From Hybos culiciformis (Eukaryota > Arthropoda > Insecta > Diptera > Hybotidae), in contig OZ023274.1 in NCBI GenBank assembly GCA_964007475.1, forward strand, positions 32,250,861 to 32,314,860: a stretch of DNA of 64,000 bases, written 5' to 3'. The translations under genes were made by a program, and so were the position numbers. This document shows, in pieces, positions 1-12,000 of this stretch. Each line of letters opens with the position of its first letter. The first letter of the stretch is position 1. The notes beneath the pieces were generated by a model. That model saw only the letters and a program-made list of their open reading frames with translations, made no database searches and was not told where the DNA came from.

Positions 1-267
1 GATGAACATAAACAAATCCAAATAAATCCAAATGATGTGTCTTCGGAGAAAATTCTTCGTATTGATGAATTCAAGTTTCTGGATCCTAATTTAATACCGA
101 GGTTGAATATTTCAGTAGATAATAAAGATTTTAAAAATGAATTATTAAATATGGAAACAAGCTTTAATATTCCTCAAAATTCAACCGTTATTGATTCAAC
201 AATGAATGATAAAATTGATTCCACCAGTTTTACCTTTTCAAATGAAAATATAGAATCTACAATTTAA
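1..267 (+). CDS. C-terminal end of an unidentified protein, partial at the left edge
   Basis: The frame is open from base 1 to a TAA at 265-267, giving 88 residues with no stop. The reading is acidic and rich in Asn, Ser and Asp (for example NISVDNKDFKNEL and NSTVIDSTMNDKIDST), with no cysteine pattern, membrane segment or recognisable domain, so it looks like a disordered C-terminal tail. An internal GTG or ATG could in principle start a short protein, but the uninterrupted run into the window edge favours the last coding exon of a gene lying to the left. Two AATAAA signals follow at 467-472 and 474-479, which fits a 3' UTR of about 220 bases. I do not recognise the family. A chance open frame in AT-rich DNA is the alternative. 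Confidence 0.5.
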   Translation, partial: DEHKQIQINPNDVSSEKILRIDEFKFLDPNLIPRLNISVDNKDFKNELLNMETSFNIPQNSTVIDSTMNDKIDSTSFTFSNENIESTI

Positions 268-466
268 TATTGAAGTAATTTTTGAGGATATGATCCAAAT
301 TACGTATTGAGAAAAAGAAGAAATGAAATATTAGTCTGATATGCCACTTTGAAGATCCTATCAATATCATACAGACGCAGATAATGTTTATTGAAGCTCT
401 ATAACATAAATCTTAAACTATTTTAGTGTTAAAATTATATGTAACAACCATTTTAATAATAGATTA

Positions 467-479
467 AATAAAGAATAAA
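467..479 (+). promoter_or_regulatory. Polyadenylation signals for the left-edge gene
   Basis: Two overlapping-range AATAAA hexamers (467-472 and 474-479) lie about 200 bases after the stop at 267. In DNA this rich in A and T, single AATAAA words are common, so the support comes from position only. Confidence 0.35.
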
Positions 480-597
480 ATTATAAGAATATTAATAAAT
501 TTAAGGTACCAAAAATATTAAGGCTAGTTTATTATCATTTTTTTCCAGAAATTTAGACAAAATCTCATCCAAATAATTTATAACAATTTAAAAATAA

Positions 598-779
598 AAA
601 GCAATATTATTTTCATTCCTTGAAGGCTCGCTGCTACGACATTCCGTTTATTCCTTTATTTCATTTCGTATAAAACAGTCTTCACCATGGAATACTCAAA
701 TGCTGGCACACAATAGTTTCTACAGGTATGATCTTTTCGATATCAATTTAATTAAATGTTTACTTATTAATTTATTATA
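598..779 (+). other. Possible TATA-type promoter or small exon, uncertain
   Basis: A patch of higher GC and complexity interrupts the AT-rich DNA. It holds a TATAAAA word at 669-675, an ATG in a fair context at 688 followed by only nine codons, and a good splice-donor match (CTACAG/GTATGA) with the intron starting at 726. One frame is open from 598 to 779 without a starting Met. It could be a 5' non-coding exon of the cadherin gene downstream, whose ATG at 5802 is preceded by an acceptor-like tract ending in AG near 5769. It could equally be chance. No protein family is recognised. Confidence 0.2.
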
Positions 780-3700
780 ATGCTAAATGAAAATATATAA
801 GATCAAATTATTCAATAATAGAGCCATCAATAAAATCTGCTCCATTTTAATATTTATCAACCCCAATCTTTTTTTCAAAATTATACTTCCGATATGGAAA
901 TGAAGAAAAAAAGGTCTTTGAAGAAGGTTAATTATAAACCATTGAAAGAAATACATCTAACTATCTCTAACGACTTTTAAACACTTTTACAAGGCATTTC
1001 CAATTATTCATAGTAATTAATATTTTAATTTTATATTTAAAAGAAGTATCCGAGGTTGAGCTTGATCATATATTGTATAACAATATTCAAAACTATCAAA
1101 ACATCAAATATTTAAATTAAAATTAAAATTGTAATTTTTTTTTAATTAGTAGTGCCTGGAAATCTGCAATTTGAATTTTAAAAAATGTACAGAAAATATT
1201 GTGTATGTATTTAACAAATAAAATATTTACACAAATAAAATAGAACCCGGTGATTTTTTTGTTTGTTTACAATACGGCAAAATTTATAATCTTAGAGACA
1301 ATTTTTTTATAACAATATTTGTACAAAATAATTTTCATATATTCTTTCATTCCATATCTTTCTAAACAAATGATTTTTTCTTTGATATTTAACACCTCAC
1401 ACATACAGTATAAGTATATAGTAAGAAAAAAGAGTATTAAAGCGACAATATGTTGCCTATTCATTATCAACTGATGCGACAAACTAAATTTTTTTTGTTG
1501 ATCTCTAAGAAAATCATCATGGCAAATGCATTTTCTTTTACTAACTCATTAATTAACGCAATAAAGTAAGAATTTATAATGATGTCGGAGAGATCATTAC
1601 AAATAAACATTTCAGTTCAATTAAAATTATTTATTAAGCCATAATGTGACTAGTGCAATATTCCTAATAAAAAAAAACAGAGCTTAGCTTGTTTCCTTAT
1701 CTACTGAGTTATGCCTATTATTTATCTTAAAATATTGTGAAATTATATTGTTATATACATATATTAAAGGAAAAGTTAAAAACCTTATATATATATTTCT
1801 TTAATTTCGTCTGAAAAACATTTGCATTGCTTTTTTTCGATATAAATTCTTCATCAGACCTCGGTTTTAACTCTCACGTTCTCTCAAAAATTGAAATTTC
1901 TTAAAAAAAGTAAATTATAGTATATTCGGTAAAGCTGAAATGCATTGTCATCGACTAGGAGTCGATGGGCAAAATTTCATCTCGATCAGATGACGGGAAG
2001 TAGTCACTTCTTAATTTTGTGGACAATCAAACTATCAAAGTTACCAAGTTAATATAAAGGATTTAAAAATTAATAATATTTCTCTTTGCTTCCTTACAAA
2101 AATGTTTTACACCAAAAGCCTGTAAATTTAATGATTTCTTGTGTAGACATTATCAACTTTTAAATATTGGAATTAATTATTCATATCAATAAAACAAATA
2201 ATTATTCGTCATAACTTCCGATTTCACGTAATTTTTTTTTTTTTTTCATTTTCCATTGCTATAACAAGATTGTTTTCCGCATTTTTGATAAACCATTTTT
2301 TCTTTATATATATTAAACATTTGATATCCAACAACTTCTTGTAAACTGTCGCTCAGAGACGACATTGTGGCTATTATATTTTAATTTTTAAATTAAAACC
2401 AGTTTATTAGTTATTTTAATACCACAATCTTTTGCAGTTTAAATATAAGATTTTGATATAGTTAACTTTGATATTTGGTGCGGGTTTAATGTTAGATGAA
2501 CATGGAACATATAATATTATAGTTTTTCCTCCCAAAATCTTTGAATAAAAAGCGATTATCAAAGCTGAACCTTAAATCAATATACATATATTTTCCCACA
2601 TAGATACATTATCGACTTTCAGTGCTACTGCTGTTATCGTACAGTATTCTCGGCCTCGTTTTCGATTTTTACCTCGGAATACATTGTGCACCATTTCAAT
2701 TAAGTCATTGAGTTGTTTTTTATGATTCCTAGTCATGCCCAATTTACAGCTGAATCGTTCACCCTTTTTGTTTTGCAAAATCGATACTATAACTTGGACA
2801 GCATTAAATTTCAAGAATATTTTCAGATTGAACATGAGCGAAACGAAACAAATAAACATCTCAGAAGAGAACGGACTTTAAAAGTAATCAGACGGTTTAA
2901 GCGCGCCAATTTTTATCAATATAATTTTTATTTATTTTTGTAAAGAAAAAAAAGAAGAAATATCTATAAAAATTCTTTTCGATTTTTATTTTTTTTTTTT
3001 TGTATTTTGTCTGTTAAGAAAAAGATCACGGTAGCTTTAAATAAATTTTTTTTTATATAATTCATAGAACGGTATATGTTGATTGTTTTTAATTATTTTT
3101 TTTTTTGAGAAAAACAAATTTACTATAATTGTTTTTCCAAATAGAAATTTTAATTGAAAAATATATATTTTTTTGTTATGCAATTGCGAAATGAGGAAGA
3201 AAAAAAAAAAATTATAATTGAAAAAAAAAAAAAAATTAAAATACTTTTGAGGTCAAAAAAATTTTTTTGTTGTAAATTCTTCAAGAGAGAAGTAAAAGAT
3301 TTGTAGGGAAATTTCTTACAAAAAAAAAAACCTCACTATAAATTTCTGGGTTAAGTTTACTTTTGGTTTGAAATAAAAAAGAAGTATTTTTCAAAAAGAA
3401 GTATTTTTCATTTATTTTTTTTTTTTTTTTTTCAATAACAAGATTTTACTCATCTTAGTAAAACTGATGAAATCTAAATTCATAAAGGACATCTATAGAA
3501 TTTGAAGTGCGCACTAGTTCAGATAGTTTTCTTATAGAAAATTAACTTAAAATCGATACAAATTAAATAGTATCGCAAAAATATAATAAGTTAATATTTT
3601 TACAAAACAATTATTAATAATTTTTTTTTTAAATATTATCTTCTAACTCGCAGTTTAATAAAAAAAAATCATAATCAGTATACAGGATTGTAATAGACTT

Positions 3701-5801
3701 ATAAAGAATTTACTTCTTTCTAAGTGAATAACAAAAGACTTAAGTCACAAACTTTTTTTTTTATGTATCTAACTAAAACAGTTTTCTTGCTGCAATCAAT
3801 AAAGAACAAACTGATAAACATCATAAAATATTTTTGTTAATAATTTTACAATTATGAATTAATTTAATAGAGAAATAAAATCTAGAAAAAAGAAGAAGAA
3901 TTAATAATCAAAAAGTTTATAAAAAAAAAAATTATAAAAAAGAGCTGATAATATTTGAACCCATTATCATTCTTTGGGTCACCGAACCGATCAAAACAAA
4001 AAAGAACTTAACATAAAGAGACTAATCATTTTAAAAATTCAATTTTAATATTTCTCTTATTAATCTTCTAAATCATACTTTCTATATTTTTGCAAATTTT
4101 ATTGATCTTAGAAAGTTATTTTTAATTTGGATTTTATTTTTTTTTGTCAAAATCTCATAAAATATATATAAATAATTATTTTTAATTATTATAAATTAAT
4201 AAATTAACAAGAAAAAAATTATTGGGTGTTAAAAAATGCGGAAAAAGTGAAACGTTTTATTAATAAAAACATTGTTTTTTTTTTATTTTAGTTTTTCATT
4301 ATATATTTATTTTTTTTGTTAACATAAAACTAAATTGCTTGGAAAACTTTTTTTTTAAAGGTTTCTTGAAATATATTCTATTTTTTTTTTGTGTTAATTT
4401 TGCGTGACCGCATTTTGGTGAAGAAATGAAAAACAAAAAAAAAAAAACAACATAAAGAAACTCTAAAAATAGAAAGATTTAAAAAAATATATATATATAT
4501 GTGTATTTAACAAGAAAATTATGTTGTTTTTTTTTTGTGTGTGATGTTGAAGAAAATAATATAATCATTAAAAACAAAAAAAAAAAGAAGAAAAAATTGT
4601 TGTATTTTTGCACATTTAATAAGAAAATAAAATGAAGAGGAATTAAATTGGAAAAACAAAACAAACCGGATTATTTTGAAGGAAAAAAAAATTTGTTAAA
4701 GTTGTATGTTTTAAATAAAAAAAATAAAAAATTACGTTTGTATTTGTGGTGAATGTGTAAAATATTATAGTAAAAAAAAAAATTAAAGTAAACAAAACAC
4801 AATCTCTTCTGTTTTGATCCGTCTAATGTTTTTTTTTTTTTTTTCAATTGCAATTTTCTGTTTTAAATAAACTATGTTTTTTATATTATTAAAATTTCTA
4901 TAAATATATTAATTCAGAAAATTCGCCAATTTTAACCTTCACATTGTTACTATTTTATTGGACTTTTGCAATCGATAAACTTAAAATTTGGAAAATATGT
5001 TGCCAATCCCAATCCTTTTTGTTTTGAGACATGTTCTTTCCTTATTTTAAAATTTTCTAAGGAAGAATTATGACAACAATTACGATTATCGTTTGACATT
5101 AACTTTCTTTATACCTTCAAATTATCTACTATACGGTAACTTTCCTAAATTCTATAAAGCACGCCATGTGCAATTATTAAAAATTGCAAAATTAATAAAA
5201 AAAAAAAAAAATACCAAAAAAAATATTATCCATTCTTTTAGCACTTAATATTTTATATAATGATATAAAATGGGGCTTGGTTCATTTGTGTCCGCTCTTT
5301 TATTAAGCCTAGGACGGTATTGTTGAAAAATAATATTATTCTTTTTGAAAAGTTGAATTTACAAAAAAAAAAAAAATACCTACCTACATCAATACATGTT
5401 TTACATATTTTATACAAAGCATTTAAAGGCAAAAAACGCCATCATAAGCTTCTATGTAGAAGGATAGACGGTAAAGGTATTATACAAAAAGAAATTAAAA
5501 TTTTTTTTTTTTTTGGAATTATAAAAGAAAAAACACAAAAACTAAGTTTCTTTTATCTTCACCAAACTATTGGGAACTTAAAGAATGTGAATTTTTTCTT
5601 TTTATTCGAAAAGTTTTTGTATTTTAAGAAATGTTATAAACGGAATTAATACCATAAAATTAACAAATTATTAACTTTTTTTTAACCTCTTTTAGTAGAA
5701 CATTAAAATGAAAATAAATGCGTTTTGAAGATATTTTTATGCTTTAAATAAATTTGTTTTTATTAATAGTAAAAAAAATAAAATAAAAAAAAACTGGTAT
5801 A
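780..5801. other. Intergenic region, mostly A/T homopolymer runs
   Basis: No exon with convincing coding character was seen, apart from the weak open patch at 2572-2943 listed separately. A 17-18 bp tandem duplication (units containing AAGAAGTATTTTTC) sits near 3377-3410, and a short TA run at about 4487-4500. A small hairpin with 8-bp arms (CATCGACT/AGTCGATG) lies near 1948-1966. Any promoter of the downstream cadherin gene should be here, but none can be placed with confidence. Confidence 0.6.
2572..2859 (-). CDS. Unassigned open frame in a GC-richer patch
   Basis: This 95-codon frame lies in a patch (about 2570-2930) clearly richer in G and C than its surroundings. The predicted protein has a hydrophobic start, then a basic, ordinary-looking body with segments such as ILQNKKGERFSCKLG and HNVFRGKNRKRGREY. 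No known domain is recognised. The opposite strand is also open at 2713-2943, which weakens the case, because one open frame can shadow another. It may be a decayed fragment of a gene or transposon, or an exon of an unknown gene. No promoter or splice sites could be assigned. Confidence 0.2.
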   Translation of the reverse strand: MFICFVSLMFNLKIFLKFNAVQVIVSILQNKKGERFSCKLGMTRNHKKQLNDLIEMVHNVFRGKNRKRGREYCTITAVALKVDNVSMWENICILI

Positions 5802-6024
5802 ATGTTATTTTTTATTGACATCCGGTGGCAACTAATAATGCCGCCAATATTTAATTTTTATGGAATATTCATAATTATTTATTCAACAATTTTAATTAAT
5901 ATCAACTTATGTAATTGTCAAGTTATCAATAAGCCACCCTATTTTATACCGGGTTCAGGTGATATGGCCAGATTTAGTTTATCAGAGAATACTCTGGTCG
6001 GAAGTCCAGTATATCAATTAAAAG
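5802..6024 (+). CDS. Cad74A: Cadherin exon 1: signal peptide and start of EC1
   Basis: ATG at 5802, with a second in-frame ATG 12 codons later (5838) that would also leave a good signal peptide. The hydrophobic stretch ends at LCNCQ and is followed by PPYFIPGSGDMARFSLSEN, the typical first strand of EC1. The exon ends AAAG/GTTAGT in phase 1. An acceptor-like tract ends near 5769, so a 5' UTR intron is possible. Confidence 0.85.
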
Positions 6025-9000
6025 GTTAGTTTTATAATATTAAATTTATATTTTTAAAAAATGGAAATTTATTCTATAACTAAATAACTTGACATACTTA
6101 CCAATAAATGCGAAAAAAATAGTAAAACTATTAAATTCGAATGATTTTACAATTTTATTTTTAGCTCTTCTCAACTATTTAATTTTTATTTTCAATTATT
6201 TTTTTCTTCGCTTAATGATGAGAAACATTAATTATATATACAATACATGATTTCATATAATGTAACAATTGTAAACACCATAAGATTGTGTTAAGACAGC
6301 TATATTTGGATGAAAAAAAAAATCCAAATTACTGATTCATTATAAATCAAAATCTTTTCATTTGGTGCTTAATAACACAATAAAGTTAATTTTTTGTTTT
6401 TCAAATTATTAATTAACTATGTACGAAAATTGCGAAAATATTGCTAAATAATCCAAACAAAAGTTCAATAAAAGAGTTCACATAATGATTTTTTTTTTTT
6501 TTTTAATATTTTCATAACAAATAAAAATATTTACAAGAAAGGTTAGCTGACACATTATTTTTAGTTTGTTTCTTATCTTCTCGGACAAACACAAGTAATT
6601 AATTCTTCTTAACGTAGAGACAGTAATATGTAGATCTTACATTATGACGTTAAATTTTTATTGTTTTAGAAGTGCTAAACTAGATCTTAGTAATACCATA
6701 AAGGAAGTATAAATAGAGTAATTAGTCCTATACAAAAAATGCTAATAAAAATAGTGAAACAAAAAATCCATATCAGAACCGCATGAGCTTTTTTTATGAG
6801 CATTTTTTAGACTTCCACTCTCACAAAAGCTTTTAAGACTTTAAAAATTGTATAGAACTGTTGTTATTTTTGAAGTTCTGAGAGCATTTATGAGAGTGGA
6901 ATTCTCAAAAAATACAAAAAAAAAAATGGATTTTTTGTTTCACTATTTTTATTAGCATTTTTTGTATGGGACTAATTCCTCTATTTGTACTTCCTTTATG
7001 GTAATACAACAAAATAGTTTTTGATTACAAGTAAGTCAAAATACCGCCAAAAATAGTATATTATTATGAATATATGTATATGATATCTTTCAAATTTAAT
7101 TTTTACACCCATTTTATCAAAATAATGATCGCATATTAAATGTTTACGTATAAAACAATTATATATACTTGCTTACTACCATCGATATTAAAATAGTATT
7201 TTTAGTATTGTGTAAAATTATCCGCATTACCTATCGATTATGTATATTTTTTTTAAATATAAGTATATACATATTATATTTTCAATAAAATATATAAAAT
7301 AAGAAATATAGGATAGAAATCAATTTAACATAGATTCTTTGTGGATCAAATTAAATTTATAAAGAGAAAAAATCTCAGAGTGGGTGCAGCCGTATTATTC
7401 GACACGTCTTATTTTTTGTTCATTTTTTTTCTTGCTATTTTAAATTTAAAAATTTAACAATTCGAATTTTATATCTTTTACCTTTTTGCATGACCTTTAA
7501 AGCTTTTTAATTCTGTTATTTTAATTTGCTTAAGAAATTTCCTACATATATAGTTAAATATAGAAAATATATATATTTAAATATAAAAGCTAAGCGACTA
7601 TTGTATGTTAATTTGACACAAATTTTTTTTAAGTAGTAAATAATAATTTTTAAGGTCAATCAAAAATTTTAAAAGCATTAATATTAATATAGTAATTAAA
7701 ATGCAAAATAATGATTGTTTTTTATTTTTTTTATTTTTTAATTTGTTTACACTATTATTTGATTTAAATCCTTAAATATCGGATTAAAAGTGACATATTT
7801 ATAATTAAAATTACTCAACATAGAATCGCTTTGAGAAATTGTTTGTTTTATTGTATTTAACTTCGGAAATTGATTACAGAATATAATAAGAACACTTTTT
7901 TACTTTTCTCAATATCAAACTATAAAATTGTAGGAGATTCGAGTTTTACACAACCATTCTAATTGCGGAGTTCAGAGCTAAAATTGATTAGAATGCTAAA
8001 AAAATTATTCAATTGAAATACTTAAAAAGTAAATTTTGTGAAAAAAATCCCAAAAAATCACAAAAATTTAGTTCTTAGGTTTTGGACGTTGATCATTTTT
8101 GTTTTTTACAAAATAATTCCATTCGTTGGCAATAACAATTTTATAAAACAAAAATTTAACTGTTAAAGAAAAAATTAATTACACATAAATCTTCAAAAAA
8201 ATTGACATATAAATGTAAAAGCTTTTAAAATATCATTATGAAAACCTAATTTCTCAATTGTTCTTGAAATTCGTTTTTATAAATTGTAAGTCAGATTAAT
8301 AAAAAAACAAAAATATAATAAAAAATAAAAATTTACGATCTAAGGTTAAAAACATTAACTCTTTATTCTTTCTGAATTTCCATCTTTACAGTATATGTAT
8401 ATTTTTTTTTAACCTTTCTTATAACCATTTAACCTTTAAAAAAAATTGGAAAACATCTAGGTATACCTATGTATGCCTGAACATAGTAAATATGAAAGTT
8501 TTTATTGTAGGAAAAAAATAATCAACCGCTAATCTCATTAACAGTTAACAGGCCAATAAAAAAGGGCATAAAATATTAATTTTATGAAACCAGAAAATTA
8601 TTATTTTGTTTTAATTTTATAAATTCTGTGTGAAATATTAACAAAAGACATTACGAAATATAAAATAAGTATTTTAGGTTCTTATAAGATAAGTTTACAG
8701 GATTCACTTGAATTAATTTCTTTGATCATCTGTATTTAGATAGATTGAGTTATGAACTCCTTAGCGTCTTTAAGCACTGATGCACTTAAAACAAATTTTT
8801 TCTCAAATTGATGAAAGAATTATAATTTTCATACAAACTTATGTTCTACCTCGAAATTATTCTCAGACGTTCTACATGACACTTTTATCCCACCAGATGC
8901 CTAATGTTGTCATTAATTAAAATAATTATGCAGTCACTAAATAAGTCGTCAAAATTTGATAATCATTTTCGAAGTTAAAAATTTATCAATTCAGACTATA

Positions 9001-12000
9001 CATATTTTCACCTTCAACACCTTCAATTAAGTATTTATCTTATTATGGCATATTGTCAGCATATTATGATAAAATTTAACTTTTTATTTTATAATATAAT
9101 CTTTTTTCCAATAATAAACATTTTCTATTTTTTATAATGTCTAGTTTTTTTTTTAATCATTTAATTTTTATTTATTATCATTTTATGTACAGACAAAATA
9201 GATTCATTAATAACCTCTTCTTTTATATAACTGATAATAATTAACATTAATGATCAATTGGTATTGATTGACAATATAAAAATAATTATATTATTATGCT
9301 GTAAATAATTTTAAGGTTCATGGTCTTCTTCTGAATTATATGAAATGATGATAATTAAAGTTTTCAGGCATATTTAGCTCTGAATAAGCATTCATTACAG
9401 TTTATAAGGTTATATATTAACCATTGTAATTATATAAAACATCTTTAATAATAATTATAATTTATTATATAATAAGGAAGAAAAATAATGAAGGATAATA
9501 GAAAGATTTATTTAATATGATGAATAAATATGAAGTCAAGAGCAGGTCGCACTAGATTAAATTAAATAAATATTTGCTAAGTATTATAATAAAAGTAAAT
9601 TTTTATTTTAATCTAATTGTTTTGTTACATTTAAAAGTGTGCTAAAAGAAAGATCAGGCCAATAAAAAAATATATGGTATAGGAAGAATTTTGTAATATA
9701 CCATTTTTACCATTTGTATTATTGGAAGTAGGGCTGCCAGGTGTCCCTATTTGTTCGGGACGTTCTCGATTTCAAAATTTTTCCGATGTCCCGAAATTGA
9801 GGGAAAAATCCTTAGCTCTACCTATTTCGGAAAAGCTAAGGAAAATTTCAAATGATTTCACACATTACAAATCAATCACTTTTGTTTCACTTAATAATTA
9901 AATAAAATAATAGATTTTTCAAAAAATTTCTTTAGAGAAAACTACTGAGAAGTGAATTCATTATTTTAGAACTATTAAGTCAACTGACAAATTGACTTTA
10001 TTTAATTATTTGGCCCAAAAAAACGAATTAAACACTTTTTCATACGTCCAAAATTATTATAAAAAAAAATAGAAGAAATAATGAAATTGACCTATATTTA
10101 ATAATAAACATAATATCAACATAACTGTCTCATCAAATTTAGTTTTGTTATTGTTTTTGCTTTTTTTGCTTTTAAATATAGTTAGACAATACCAGTTATT
10201 AAAAGACCATAAAGCGCAAATTACTCAATTAACTTGTGTAAGTGTAGTATAAATATAATTTTTTTTTCTGTTTTTATGTAATAATAATAGAGAACGTGTA
10301 AATAAAAACATTTATTTTATACTTTTAATTTTAAAACAACTAGACCAAAAAATTTTGATAAATTTAATTTATATTTTGTTTTTTTTTTCATTCATTTATT
10401 ATTCCTACTACTAAGATAGTCTAACATTGAAAAAAAAAAAAAATAGGAACATAAAAAAAATAACCTAAACATGCTTTTTTTAAATACCATAACTGGTATA
10501 TACTAAATTTAGTATTAAAAAGAAAAATGAGTTTTTCATATCGATTTAAAAAAATATTACCTATAAAATATTGTTTAGAAACTGACAAGAAAAAAAAATT
10601 AACTAAATAAACATTAAAGTCTGAAAATGATTAATTGATCGATTGTGAAAGAAAACAAGAAATATTGAACTTAAATTTTGGGAAATAAAAGGAATATAAT
10701 TTTGGGATGCAGAAAGTAACTGAGATTTTTTATCGACTGTCCCAATCTTACTCATCATTCCAACATAACTTCGAAAGTACAGCAAGCTTTTTTTTAACGA
10801 TACAACAATTCTATAAAAAAATCATAAAATGTGAGATGCTCTCTTGTCATCAAAAGTTTATTTTGAATTAAACAGATGAGTACCTACTTCATTTTATCTA
10901 AGTAGTAAAATAATTTTAATAAATTTGTAACCTCTGTTCAAGATCACAATGACTGTACATGTATATGAATTTGAATCATCATGATTTGTTCAACGTTGAA
11001 CTAAATTAAAAAAATTAATGCATTATTGTACTATAAATATAAATAAAATAAAGAAAAAATCTTAAAAAATTTAAATTTTACAGAAACAAAACAAAAGTTT
11101 AAAAAGGCAAAAAATTAATATATTGTAAGGAAGGTCATTTAGAACAATCTTAATCTTCTTAATTTCAAATAAAACACAGTGTTGCGATGAATTTCTTTGA
11201 AACCCAAAAACTGACAGCTAATAAATATACCGACTCTGTACTAAATTAATCAAAATCAAATAATTAAAATTGGTCGAAATTGCAAAATTGGGCAGAACTT
11301 TTTAAAGTACCTATACATTATTACTAATCTTATCGCATATTCTAATACATAATAGTACGCAATTTTATTTTCTGTACGTGGTTTAATTTTTTTTTTTTTA
11401 ACTTGACTTTTAACCACACAAGTCCTTGGTCGGTATTTTGATTATTTCATATCTAAATATCATATTTGTGTTTCGATTACATATATTATTGGAACTTTTT
11501 ATGTAAATATTTGTTTTTTTTTTTAATTTATAAAAATCTAACCCAATAGTTATAACAAAAAAAAAACAACTTAAAAAAATCTTAGTTCATATGCACAAAA
11601 AAGAAAGAAGCCAGTTATAAACAGTGTTACTGGGACAAATCATTAACCACAAATGCATATCATAAATTTCATATTCAAATAATATTATTTTATAAAATTT
11701 ATCACAAACTAATTTCATTACTTAATTAATTTAATTTCGTTTTTATTCATATAAATATGTATGTAAGTGCAACATAGATTAATTTATGAATAAAAATACC
11801 AACCAAGGTTAAATACAAAATCAAGATAATAGTAATTGGGTTTATTTTTGTGTCTGTAATTGATTGCGTGTGTTATAAAAACTTAAAAATTATTAAATTT
11901 ATAATTTTTAATGCTCCTTAAGTATTCTTAATTGATTTTATAAAGAAGAAAATTTTTATTTTGCACATTAAAGTAGTAGAAAATATTATAAGGCACGTTA

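Noticed and set aside
4479..4853. Open frames of 60 residues rich in Phe, Lys and Asn
   Set aside because: Composition is what translated A and T runs give; no domain or start context.
5320..5649. 109-codon open frame rich in Lys, Phe and Leu just before the cadherin gene
   Set aside because: It crosses several homopolymer A and T runs, has no recognisable domain, and this length is expected by chance at this base composition.
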